DNA from: MGBC163016 sp964462135
Lineage (GTDB): Bacteria; Actinomycetota; Coriobacteriia; Coriobacteriales; Eggerthellaceae
Direction of reading: 5' to 3'
Assembly (NCBI GenBank): GCA_964462135.1
Contig: CAYWWK010000003.1
Location: 1 to 64,000 of the forward strand
Length of the DNA: 64,000 nucleotides
Shown here: one piece after another, positions 6,821-15,181 of the stretch
Position numbering within the stretch: the stretch's first letter is position 1
Layout of the letters: each line of letters opens with the position of its first letter
Notes under the pieces: model-generated
The model's database searches: none
Seen by the model: only the letters and a program-made list of their open reading frames with translations
What the model was told of the DNA's origin: nothing
Position numbers and translations under genes: made by a program

Positions 6821-9064
6821 ATGCCAACTCTTTTGGACAACATCGCCTATCACCTGAGACGCTTCTTCAGATTGAATGAAGCGGCCATCAAACATATCGC
6901 TCGATGCGTGTTCATCGTGGTCGCGATATCGCTTGCGCTTGAAGCGGTGGTATTCAACATCAACTTCTACACCACTGCAGGACTGGATACCATCAATCTG
7001 AGAAGCAAGATCGATCTTCATGAAGGCAAAGATGATGTCTTCCGCTTCGTTTCCATGGACCACGAAGTGGAATTCAACGACCTGAACACCCATATCAGCA
7101 ACATCGAAGTCGATTTCGATCGCGATCAGCCCGCTCAATTACTCACGCTGAAGATCCAATTCACCGATGATGCGCATTCCACTTATTTCGACAGCACTGA
7201 ATACACCGAAGGGGTGCCTTTGGTTGAAGTGTCAACCATGTCGGATCAGAGCAAGTTCATAAACCTGAACACCACCGGCGCGGTGCACAATCTGAAGATC
7301 ACGCTTGTGGGAGATGATATCCAGTATCCCGTGCGTCTGAATACCATCTATCTGAATGCTCACCACCCCTTCGATTTCAACGTCATACGGTTCTTCGCCA
7401 CCTTGGGGGTGGTTTCACTCATCTGCCTGTTCAGACCTTCTTCCTTCATCTATCGCATGCGGATGCGTGAGAATCCGGTTGCCTCACGGATAGGCGTCGT
7501 ATCTGCACTTGTCATTGAATGCGTGCTCTGTGCGGCCTTCTTGTTCTATGGTTCCAACATGGTTGGAATAGCCACGAGCTCATACAACTATGGGGAATGG
7601 GATGGAACCTCCCTGGTGAACAGTTTCGAGGTGGGGGGCGACAACGCCCAGCAATACGCTGAGTTGGCGAAATCGATGGCTTCTGGGAAGCTTTACCTGG
7701 AAGAGGATCCTCCTGAATGGCTGAAGGCCATGGACAACCCCTATGACAAGGGCATGCGTGATGAGGCCCAGAAGGAAACGGGGGAGGAATATCTCTTCGA
7801 TGTGGCGTTCTATGATGGCCACTATTATGTCTATTTTGGTGTGGTGCCCGTTCTCATCTTCTACCTGCCCTTCTACCTTCTCACCGGTTCGCCATTTCCG
7901 ACGGCTCTTGGTGTTCTGATGGCCTGCCTCATGTTCATCTGCGGCGCCTCGGCCCTGCTTGATCGGTTTGCACGACACCATTTCGAGCGTGTGACTCTGG
8001 GGATATACCTGGTGGTGCAGATTGCCTTCGTCTCTGGCTGCGGCATGCTCTATCTCCTGAAGTTCCCCACGTTCTATTCTCTGCCTATAGCATGTGGATT
8101 GATGTTCAGCGTCTGGGGCCTGTACTTCTGGATGTGTGGAAGAGGGTCTTCGAAACGCTGCCTCTTCTTCGCCTTGGGCTCTTTGTGCATGGCATTGGTT
8201 GCAGGATGCCGCCCCCAGCTTCTGCTGCTTTCCCTGCTGGCGTTTCCCTTGTTCTGGCGTCCATACATCTCAAAGCGCCGCATTCTCACGAAGAAGGGCA
8301 TCCGGGAGTTTCTCTGTCTGATCGGTCCTTATATCCTGGTGGCGGCAGGTATCATGCTGTACAACCATGCTCGCTTCGGCAGCTTCACCGACTTCGGTGC
8401 GAACTACAATCTCACCGTCAACGACATGACTCAACGGGGATGGGTTCTGGGCAGGATTGCTCCAGCCCTTTTCGCGTACTTCATCCAGCCTCCCGATATG
8501 GTGGGGGCGTTTCCCTATCTGCAACCTGCTGGGTTTGCCACCACGTATCTGGGACAGACCATCAAGGAAGCCACCTTTGGCGGGATATTCTGGTGCTATC
8601 CAGTGCTCTGGGTGCTGTTCTTCCTGCGCCCCCTTGTTGCCATGCGCAATGCCCAACGCTCCACAAAAACGATCACCGGAGTCATCTTCGTGCTGCTCTT
8701 CTCGGGGATCGCTATCGCCGTCGTGGATGCGCAGATGGCCGGTATCCTGCAGCGCTATTATGCTGATTTCAGTTTCATGTTCCTGGCGGCGGTGGTCCTG
8801 CTGGTCTTCATTGCGAATGAGAACATCGACGATTACATCGTCTTGCGCAGGGAGAGCAGGCGCCAAGCCTGGTGGCACCGGGGTTCGAGCATCGTCAGGC
8901 AGCCCACGGTGCGATCGCTTCTCACCAAGACGCTTCTGGTATTGGTGGCCCTTGGTGTGATCTATAGTGCTCTGCTCTGCTTCACGCCGGAAACGGGATG
9001 GTATTCCGACATCTATCCTTGGGCGTATCACGATCTTGTTGAGACCGTTCAGTTCTGGACCTAG
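6821..9064 (+). CDS. Large polytopic membrane protein, GT-C-like, function unknown
   Basis: I do not recognise a specific family member. ATG at 6821 gives 747 residues; a longer in-frame GTG would lie inside the terminator stem. A first membrane segment (about residues 30-50) is followed by a roughly 140-residue polar domain, then about ten or more hydrophobic segments. Between two of these is a loop with VGGDNAQQYAELAKSMASGK and then DGHYYVYFGVVPVLIFYLP. This layout and the acidic residues in the first loop resemble polyprenyl-phosphate-sugar-dependent GT-C glycosyltransferases of the cell envelope. It stands alone between the ribosomal operon and nagB, so context adds little. Confidence 0.6.
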   Translation: MPTLLDNIAYHLRRFFRLNEAAIKHIARCVFIVVAISLALEAVVFNINFYTTAGLDTINLRSKIDLHEGKDDVFRFVSMDHEVEFNDLNTHISNIEVDFDRDQPAQLLTLKIQFTDDAHSTYFDSTEYTEGVPLVEVSTMSDQSKFINLNTTGAVHNLKITLVGDDIQYPVRLNTIYLNAHHPFDFNVIRFFATLGVVSLICLFRPSSFIYRMRMRENPVASRIGVVSALVIECVLCAAFLFYGSNMVGIATSSYNYGEWDGTSLVNSFEVGGDNAQQYAELAKSMASGKLYLEEDPPEWLKAMDNPYDKGMRDEAQKETGEEYLFDVAFYDGHYYVYFGVVPVLIFYLPFYLLTGSPFPTALGVLMACLMFICGASALLDRFARHHFERVTLGIYLVVQIAFVSGCGMLYLLKFPTFYSLPIACGLMFSVWGLYFWMCGRGSSKRCLFFALGSLCMALVAGCRPQLLLLSLLAFPLFWRPYISKRRILTKKGIREFLCLIGPYILVAAGIMLYNHARFGSFTDFGANYNLTVNDMTQRGWVLGRIAPALFAYFIQPPDMVGAFPYLQPAGFATTYLGQTIKEATFGGIFWCYPVLWVLFFLRPLVAMRNAQRSTKTITGVIFVLLFSGIAIAVVDAQMAGILQRYYADFSFMFLAAVVLLVFIANENIDDYIVLRRESRRQAWWHRGSSIVRQPTVRSLLTKTLLVLVALGVIYSALLCFTPETGWYSDIYPWAYHDLVETVQFWT

Positions 9065-9131
9065 CGTCAGTGGATGGCACTTTCACGTAGAATGGCATTG
9101 TTTGGATACACGATCAAGGGAAGGATGCTCG

Positions 9132-9866
9132 ATGGAATTCATCATCTCGGACACCTATGAGGAAATGAGCAGGGAAGCGGCCCAGGTGGTCGAATCCGTC
9201 ATCAACGATGACCCCTCATGCGTACTCGGATTGGCGACGGGGTCAACCCCTATTGGGATGTATGCCTGCCTGACGGAAGATTGCAAAACAGGCAAAGTGT
9301 CCTTTGCGGACGTGACCACCTTCAACCTTGATGAGTATGTCGGACTTGCGGGAACCCATGACCAGAGCTATCGGTACTTCATGGATACGAATCTCTTCGA
9401 TCATGTGAACATCGACAAGGCCCGTACGAATCTGCCTGATGGCTGCGCGTCCGACCTCATCGCCATGTGCAATGCGTATGAGAAGGCCATTGATGAAGCC
9501 GGTGGCATCGACATCCAAGTGCTCGGACTGGGCCACAATGGCCATATCGGCTTCAATGAGCCCGCTGATGATTTCCCCGTCGTCACCCACCCGGTGAGCC
9601 TCACCGAAAGCACCATCAATGCGAACAGCCGGCTGTTCGACAGCATTGAGGACGTTCCTCGGGAAGCGGTCACCATGGGCATAGGGACCATCATGAAGGC
9701 ACGCAAGGTCATAGTCCTGGCCAATGGCAGTGGGAAGGCAGAAATCGTGAAACGGGCCTTCACAGGGCCTGTGGTGCCTCAGGTGCCAGCCTCCGTGTTG
9801 CAGTTGCATCCTCATGTGACCGTCGTGTTGGACGCAGAGGCGGCAAGCGAATTGGAGTTCGTATAG
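9132..9866 (+). CDS. nagB: Glucosamine-6-phosphate deaminase
   Basis: NagB converts glucosamine-6-phosphate to fructose-6-phosphate and ammonia, the last step of amino sugar catabolism. ATG at 9132 is seven bases after GGGAAGG and gives 244 residues, the short form seen in Firmicutes. The phosphate loop LATGSTP (34-40), catalytic Asp67 in DEY, and His138 and Glu143 in HNGHIGFNEP are all present. nagA is 15 kb away at 24303, so the two are not co-transcribed. A REP-like repeat lies directly downstream. Confidence 0.96.
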   Translation: MEFIISDTYEEMSREAAQVVESVINDDPSCVLGLATGSTPIGMYACLTEDCKTGKVSFADVTTFNLDEYVGLAGTHDQSYRYFMDTNLFDHVNIDKARTNLPDGCASDLIAMCNAYEKAIDEAGGIDIQVLGLGHNGHIGFNEPADDFPVVTHPVSLTESTINANSRLFDSIEDVPREAVTMGIGTIMKARKVIVLANGSGKAEIVKRAFTGPVVPQVPASVLQLHPHVTVVLDAEAASELEFV

Positions 9867-9877
9867 CGCGGTTATCG

Positions 9878-9960
9878 GTAGGGGCGGATCCTCGATCCGC
9901 CCTTGAATCGGTCCGGGTTGTATTCGAGTCAATCTCCGCTTCGCTCGGATCGACCCCTAC
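9878..9960. repeat. REP-like two-hairpin repeat, copy 1
   Basis: The element begins GTAGGGG (9878-9884) and ends with its inverse CCCCTAC (9954-9960). The left half is a perfect hairpin: GGGCGGATC (9882-9890), CTC, GATCCGCCC (9894-9902). The right half is CTCCGCTTCGCTCGGATCGACCCC, a second, partly decayed hairpin. The same two halves recur at 25491-25574 in swapped order. Such intergenic paired palindromes resemble REP/BIME elements; no coding capacity is seen. It sits between the convergent genes nagB and the aldolase. Confidence 0.7.
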
Positions 9961-10007
9961 AATTGATTCCTACACAGCCTTTGGCCATGAGATGTTCGCA
10001 CAGGGAG

Positions 10008-10976
10008 TTAATCCCAATCGAAGTTGATGAGCGAATCGGTGGGAACCATGCCTTCCTGGCGAAGCACGGCGACGATGGATCGGACGTCATCGCCGGTAAG
10101 CGCCTGGACAGGCTCTCGCATCTGGTTCGTGTTGAAGATACCCATCTGCCAAAGGGCTGTCTTGAATGCACCCACACCTGCTCCGAATCCCACGGTGGCC
10201 CTTACCTTGCGCGTCATCATCATGAGCCGGGCAAGGTGATCCTGAATCTTCGAGACGCGTTCCCAATCACCTGCCTGAGCCGCATTCCATTGCTCCACAT
10301 ATGCATGCGGGTCGATGTTGGCCAATCCGGGCACCGATCCATCAGCTCCACCCAGAAGGGCTCCATCCACCACGACCTCATGGCCAGAGAGCAACTGCAG
10401 AGGATGGCCTGCATCCTCGTTCTCAAGCAGCAGCCAGCGGAAGGCGACATCGTCTCCGGAAGAGTCCTTCACGCCTTGGATGACGCCGTCCTTGCCCAAC
10501 TTGATGAGCATCTCTGGATCAAGCTTGGTATGGACGCTGACAGGAAGATCGTAGGCGAAGAGGGGAAGATCGGTGTGTTCTCTGATCTGGCGGAAATGAC
10601 GCTCGTTTTCGTGCGGACCGCCAAGGGCGTAGAAAGGTGCGGTAGCCACCAAGGCATCAATGGGAAGCTTGGAAACGCGCTTCGCCTGATCGATGACGCG
10701 CATGGTTTCCATATCGATGATGCCCACAAGCACCGGTACACGTCCATCAACCACTTCGAGGGCGAACTCAAGCACCTCAAGGCGCTGCTCATCGGTCAGA
10801 AAGACGACCTCACCGCTTGATCCCAAGAAGAAGAGCCCAGTGACACCAGCATCGATCATTCGATCGATGCTGGTCCTGAATGCCTCCTTGTCAAGGGTTC
10901 TGTCCCCTTTGAGCGGAATGATGACGGGCGGGATGACCCCGCTGAAGCGCTTCAGATCGTTGTCGCACATGGACAT
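10008..10976 (-). CDS. DapA/NanA-family class I aldolase, candidate N-acetylneuraminate lyase
   Basis: Members of this TIM-barrel family cleave or form 2-oxoacids through a lysine Schiff base (DapA, NanA, KDG aldolases). From the ATG ending at 10976, which is eight bases after AGGAG, the protein has 322 residues. GSSGE (52-56) is the carboxylate-binding loop, Tyr142 lies in YDLP and the Schiff-base Lys170 in GVKDSSGD. The motifs are nearer to NanA and sugar-acid aldolases than to true DapA, but do not settle the substrate. Its start follows the ATPase gene by only a few bases, so it is the last gene of the importer operon and probably acts on the imported compound. Confidence 0.8.
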   Translation of the reverse strand: MSMCDNDLKRFSGVIPPVIIPLKGDRTLDKEAFRTSIDRMIDAGVTGLFFLGSSGEVVFLTDEQRLEVLEFALEVVDGRVPVLVGIIDMETMRVIDQAKRVSKLPIDALVATAPFYALGGPHENERHFRQIREHTDLPLFAYDLPVSVHTKLDPEMLIKLGKDGVIQGVKDSSGDDVAFRWLLLENEDAGHPLQLLSGHEVVVDGALLGGADGSVPGLANIDPHAYVEQWNAAQAGDWERVSKIQDHLARLMMMTRKVRATVGFGAGVGAFKTALWQMGIFNTNQMREPVQALTGDDVRSIVAVLRQEGMVPTDSLINFDWD

Positions 10977-10987
10977 GGGCATATCTC

Positions 10988-11944
10988 CTATTCGCCAAGG
11001 TCAGGGTGAAGCAAGGAGGGGGCGGCTCCCAGAAGGAGTCGAGTGTAGTCATCTTTAGGGTTGTTGAAGACCTCTGCAGCGGTACCCTCTTCCACAGCTT
11101 GACCGGCATTCATGACGATGATCCTGTCCGAGATGTATCGAACCGTCTGGATGTCATGGCTGATAAAGACCATGGCCAGGTTGAGTTCCTTTTTGAGGTC
11201 CATCAGGAGATTCAGGATCTGGGCACGAACCGATACGTCCAAGGCACTCGTAGGCTCATCGGCGATGATGGCATCGGGCTTCAAGGAAAGCGCACGTGCG
11301 ATGGCCACACGTTGACGCTGCCCACCCGAAAGCTGGCTGGGAAGCGCCTCCAGGGCGGATTCAGGAAGGCCTACCATCCCGATGAGCTCATGAACGCGTT
11401 TCTCGCGTTCTTCAGGGGTTCCCACCTTATGCACGATCATGGGGTCCATGAGTTGGTCATGAACCGTCATGCGCGCATTCAGGGCAGTGGCAGGGTCTTG
11501 GAATACCACCGATATGACACGGCCGATGACACGTCTGTCGGCAGCCGTACGGTGGGTCACATCCTTGCCCTTGAAGAAGACGCGGCCTGAGGTGGGGGAT
11601 TGGAGCCCGCACATCACATTGGCCGTGGTTGACTTGCCGCAGCCTGATTCTCCCACGATGCCAATGGTCTCACCAGGCCAAAGCCTAAGCGTCAGACCCC
11701 TGACGGCATGGACGAGGTTCGGATGCAGGATGGATCCGGTGCGCGTCTTGAAGGTCACCTTGATGTCATCCAAGAAGATGATGGGGGTTTCCCCCTCATG
11801 CTCTTTCAGGGCCTGCTCCTCCGCTTCGGATACCCGTTTGTCTTCCTCTGCCAGATGGGTAGGGTCATGCATCTCTTCTTCCACTCTGATGCATTCCTCA
11901 TCCGTCGAGGTTTGAGCGATCAGTTTCTCATCAGTATTCGTCAT
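10988..11944 (-). CDS. Dpp/Opp-type ABC transporter ATPase (DppF-like)
   Basis: This 318-residue subunit powers an oligopeptide/dipeptide-class importer. Walker A GESGCGKST (98-106), signature LSGGQRQR, Walker B IIADEPTSALD and the switch histidine in ISHD are intact. An acidic, probably disordered extension of about 50 residues precedes the ATPase core. ATG at 11944 overlaps the TGA of the fused permease-ATPase gene as ATGA, which argues for coupling; an in-frame GTG at 11962 is possible. It would pair with the ATPase half of the upstream fusion. Confidence 0.93.
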   Translation of the reverse strand: MTNTDEKLIAQTSTDEECIRVEEEMHDPTHLAEEDKRVSEAEEQALKEHEGETPIIFLDDIKVTFKTRTGSILHPNLVHAVRGLTLRLWPGETIGIVGESGCGKSTTANVMCGLQSPTSGRVFFKGKDVTHRTAADRRVIGRVISVVFQDPATALNARMTVHDQLMDPMIVHKVGTPEEREKRVHELIGMVGLPESALEALPSQLSGGQRQRVAIARALSLKPDAIIADEPTSALDVSVRAQILNLLMDLKKELNLAMVFISHDIQTVRYISDRIIVMNAGQAVEEGTAAEVFNNPKDDYTRLLLGAAPSLLHPDLGE

Positions 11945-14082
11945 GATAGCTTGTCCGTCCACTCGATGGGGCCACCCGGTACGTACGGTTCGATGCCCAG
12001 CCGTTCGAGCTCGTCATCAGGAAGCTCAGCATAGTAATGATCCGTGTTCTTAAGCTGTTTGAGCACGGGCTTGACCGAAGAGACCTTGTCGGGGTGGCTT
12101 GAGCGAGGCGTGAAGCGATCCCCTTCAGGGAAGTCCTTCGGTGAGGGAACCGAACCGGGAACCTGATGCAGACGATCTCCACCCGCTTCGATGGAAAGCA
12201 CCGATCCCAGAAGACCACGCGTGTATTCATGGATGGTGTTGGTGAGGATCTCAGTGACGGGACCCTGCTCAACCACCTGTCCTGCGTACATGACGGTGAT
12301 GGAATTCGCCACTTCTGCCACCAAAGCCAAGTCATGGCTCACGAACACCATGGCGAAGCCAAGTTCATGCTGAAGCTTGTTCAGAAGATCGACCACCTGC
12401 TTCTGCACAGTCACATCCAAAGCCGTGGTTGGCTCGTCGGCGATGATGACCTTCGGATCGCGGGTGAGCGCCATAGCGATGAGAACACGCTGCCGCTGAC
12501 CGCCAGAGAGCTCGTGAGGATAGGAGTCAAGCGTGCGTTTCGGGTCAAGGCCCACCAGTTCAAGAAGCTCCTCAGCACTGCGTGTGCCTCCGCGCTTGGT
12601 CAGCTGCTTCATCTGTGATTTGATGAGCATGGAGGGATTCAGTGAAGAGAGCGCATCCTGATAGATCATGGCGATCTCTCGACCGCGCAACTGGTTCATC
12701 TCGCGTTCATTCAGATCAAGCAGGTTCTTGCCGTCATAGAGGATCTCGCCGGAGATCTGGGCCTTCTTGTCAAGAAGCCCCATGATGGCCAGCGACGTGA
12801 TGGATTTGCCGCAACCGGATTCACCCACCAGACCCATGGTCTGATGCGGTCGGACGACGAAGTTGAGATTGTCAACCACGTTGACATCCCCGTGGCGCGG
12901 GAACTTGATGCAGAGATTCTTGACTTCAAGGATGGGCTTCACTGAAGTATCAGTGGTGAAGCGGTCTTTGCGCTTTGCCTCGATCTCGCGCAGGGTGGCA
13001 AGGCGCTTCTCCAGCATCTCAGCCTGTGCCGCGTAGGCAAGCTTCGGATCAGCGACCATGCGGTCGGCCTCGCGGTTGCCAGCCAGCTTGTCATCACCGG
13101 TGGCCACGGGGGCCTTCGCCGGAGCAGCCATGGCATCGGTGATGCCCTCGGAGAAGATGTTGAGACATAGCACTGTGATCATGATGGCGAGGCCAGGGAA
13201 AAGCGCCTGCCACCAGCGACCAGCCAGAACACCATCGCGTGCATCGGCCAGGATGTTGCCCCAGGTGGGGGTTGGTTCTGGGATGCCGGCGGAGATAAAG
13301 GACAGAGACGCTTCGAAGACGATGGCATCCGCCACCAACACGATGGTGAACACGAGCACCGGCGCGATGCAGTTGCGGATGACGTGCTTGACCAAGATCC
13401 AATTGGCGCGAGCGCCTGAGACGATGACGGCGCGTACATAGTCCTGGTTGTATTCGCTCATCACATTCGCGCGCACAATGCGGGCAATCTGGGGAATGTA
13501 GAGAAAGCCTATGGCGAAGATGAGCGAGGGCACCGAATTGCCGAACACGATGACGAAGGTGGCGGCAAGGGCGATGCCCGGGAAGGACATGATGATGTCC
13601 AGGATGCGCATGATCAAGTTGGAGAGCCAAGGGCGCACGATGGCTGCAAGTGACCCGATGATTGAACCGAACACGAGCGCGAAGGCGGTTGCTCCCAGGC
13701 CGATGACCAAGGAATAGCGGGCGCCGTACATCATGCGCGAGAGAACGTCGCGGCCTTTGTCATCAGTGCCGAAGGGGAAGGTCCCATCCGGTGCCTGGCG
13801 GGCCGTGAAGATCTCGTAGGGATTATGCGGTGCCAGGAAATTGGCGAACACCGCTATGAATACGATTATGACGAGGATGACCAGCGAGATGCGCGCACCG
13901 ATGGTCATGGACTTCCAGCGACGGAAGCGCACCTTGCCTTCAAGCTTCCTCGTGGTCTTCTCGCGAAGGACGGGATCGGTGATGGACGGTGCGGGCCCGC
14001 TGCCGCCAGCCCCCTGTGCAAGCATCTCGTCGCGATTCGCGTCATCCACATGGGTGGTGAACTTTGGTCCTTGTTCTGTCAT
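11941..14082 (-). CDS. Fused ABC permease-ATPase (DppC-DppD type)
   Basis: One 713-residue chain carries two transporter subunits. Residues about 45-320 are a DppC-like permease with six membrane segments, the periplasmic GTDDKGRDVLSR motif (105-116) and the EAA loop VSGARANWILVKHVIRN (221-237). A charged linker of about 60 residues (320-380) follows. The rest is a DppD-like ATPase: Walker A GESGCGKS (420-427), LSGGQRQR, IIADEPTTALD and the C-terminal oligopeptide-ATPase extension with the DRFTPR segment. Equivalent fusions are known in actinobacteria. The gene starts two bases after dppB-like and overlaps the next ATPase gene. Confidence 0.94.
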   Translation of the reverse strand: MTEQGPKFTTHVDDANRDEMLAQGAGGSGPAPSITDPVLREKTTRKLEGKVRFRRWKSMTIGARISLVILVIIVFIAVFANFLAPHNPYEIFTARQAPDGTFPFGTDDKGRDVLSRMMYGARYSLVIGLGATAFALVFGSIIGSLAAIVRPWLSNLIMRILDIIMSFPGIALAATFVIVFGNSVPSLIFAIGFLYIPQIARIVRANVMSEYNQDYVRAVIVSGARANWILVKHVIRNCIAPVLVFTIVLVADAIVFEASLSFISAGIPEPTPTWGNILADARDGVLAGRWWQALFPGLAIMITVLCLNIFSEGITDAMAAPAKAPVATGDDKLAGNREADRMVADPKLAYAAQAEMLEKRLATLREIEAKRKDRFTTDTSVKPILEVKNLCIKFPRHGDVNVVDNLNFVVRPHQTMGLVGESGCGKSITSLAIMGLLDKKAQISGEILYDGKNLLDLNEREMNQLRGREIAMIYQDALSSLNPSMLIKSQMKQLTKRGGTRSAEELLELVGLDPKRTLDSYPHELSGGQRQRVLIAMALTRDPKVIIADEPTTALDVTVQKQVVDLLNKLQHELGFAMVFVSHDLALVAEVANSITVMYAGQVVEQGPVTEILTNTIHEYTRGLLGSVLSIEAGGDRLHQVPGSVPSPKDFPEGDRFTPRSSHPDKVSSVKPVLKQLKNTDHYYAELPDDELERLGIEPYVPGGPIEWTDKLS

Positions 14083-14084
14083 GG

Positions 14085-15032
14085 CTACACGCTCCTGATC
14101 CGGGGGTCGATGAGGATATAGAGCATGTCAACGATGATGTTGATGATGATGAACGCCACCGCAACCGTGAGCACGACACCCTGCACGAGATAGATGTAAT
14201 TCGATTGGATGCCTGAGACGATGGCCATGCCCATCCCGGGAAGGTTGAAGATGACCTCGATGATGACGGCGCCTCCGATGAGGTAGCCGATGCGCAATCC
14301 AAGCACCGTGACAGGAGTGATGAGGGCATTGCGAAGCACATTGCGGGCAACGACGACGCTCTTTGGGATACCGGCCCCCAAAGCGGTGCGAACGTAGTCC
14401 TTGTCCAGTTCCTCCACCATGGATGTGCGCACCACGCGGGTAAGCTGACCTGCCACTGGCACGCCGAGGGAGATGGCGGGCAGGAGCATGCGCATGAACC
14501 ATCCACCTGGGTCGACCGTGAAATCAGGCAGCTTGCCAGATGCCGGCAGGACCCCTTGGAATGCCAGGATGAGAAGAACCGCCAGCCAGAAGGATGGCGT
14601 TGCGATGCAGGCGATGGAGAAGACGCGGATGATCTGGTCGGGCCATCTGTCTCGATAGAGTGCGGAGATAACGCCCAGGATGACGGCAACCACCACACCG
14701 AAGATGAGTCCCAAGAACGTGAGCTGCAACGTGACCGGAAGCGCTTCCATGACGCGTTCGGTCACACTGGCTCGTGACGCTCCGTACGTACCCAAGTCAC
14801 CCTGGAACATTCCCAGCATGAAGTTGCCGTACTGAACGATGATGGGATCGTTCAGGCCGTTCTCCTCACGATATGCCTGCGCTTGGGCTTCGGTGGCGTT
14901 CTCACCCAAGACCGAATAGGCAGGATCGATGGGGGAGAGCGACATGATGAAGAATACGAGGATGGTGACGCCTAGGATCATGACTGGTAGCCACAGGATG
15001 CGGTTGCCGATGAGCCTCAACAGGTTATTCAC
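14085..15032 (-). CDS. Dpp/Opp-type ABC permease (DppB-like)
   Basis: This 315-residue polytopic permease pairs with the DppC half of the fusion. GTG ending at 15032 is preferred because AGGAGG lies five bases before it. The first membrane segment starts near residue 10. The family marks SPIDPAY near residue 33, the EAA loop ALGAGIPKSVVVARNVLRNA (about 220-239), and a final membrane segment ending DPRIRSV are present. It is separated from the solute-binding protein gene by a hairpin with a T-run. Confidence 0.93.
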   Translation of the reverse strand: MNNLLRLIGNRILWLPVMILGVTILVFFIMSLSPIDPAYSVLGENATEAQAQAYREENGLNDPIIVQYGNFMLGMFQGDLGTYGASRASVTERVMEALPVTLQLTFLGLIFGVVVAVILGVISALYRDRWPDQIIRVFSIACIATPSFWLAVLLILAFQGVLPASGKLPDFTVDPGGWFMRMLLPAISLGVPVAGQLTRVVRTSMVEELDKDYVRTALGAGIPKSVVVARNVLRNALITPVTVLGLRIGYLIGGAVIIEVIFNLPGMGMAIVSGIQSNYIYLVQGVVLTVAVAFIIINIIVDMLYILIDPRIRSV

Positions 15033-15122
15033 ATTCCCCTCCTCTCTCGACGCTTGCAATTGATTGCTACGCTTGATTCAGTTTACCTCATAGAAGGCCC
15101 GGACGGGCGACGAGAGCAAAAG

Positions 15123-15149
15123 AAAGAGCCTGCATGCGGCAGGCTCTTT
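15123..15149 (-). terminator. Attenuator-like terminator between binding protein and permease genes
   Basis: On the minus strand AAAGAGCCTGC (15149-15139) pairs with GCAGGCTCTTT (15133-15123) over 11 bases and runs into CTTTTGC. It lies 33 bases after the binding-protein stop and before the permease start. Such sites usually keep the solute-binding protein in excess over the membrane subunits. Confidence 0.7.
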
Positions 15150-15181
15150 CTCTGAATGACTGTGTCGCAAGACGATGCGTC

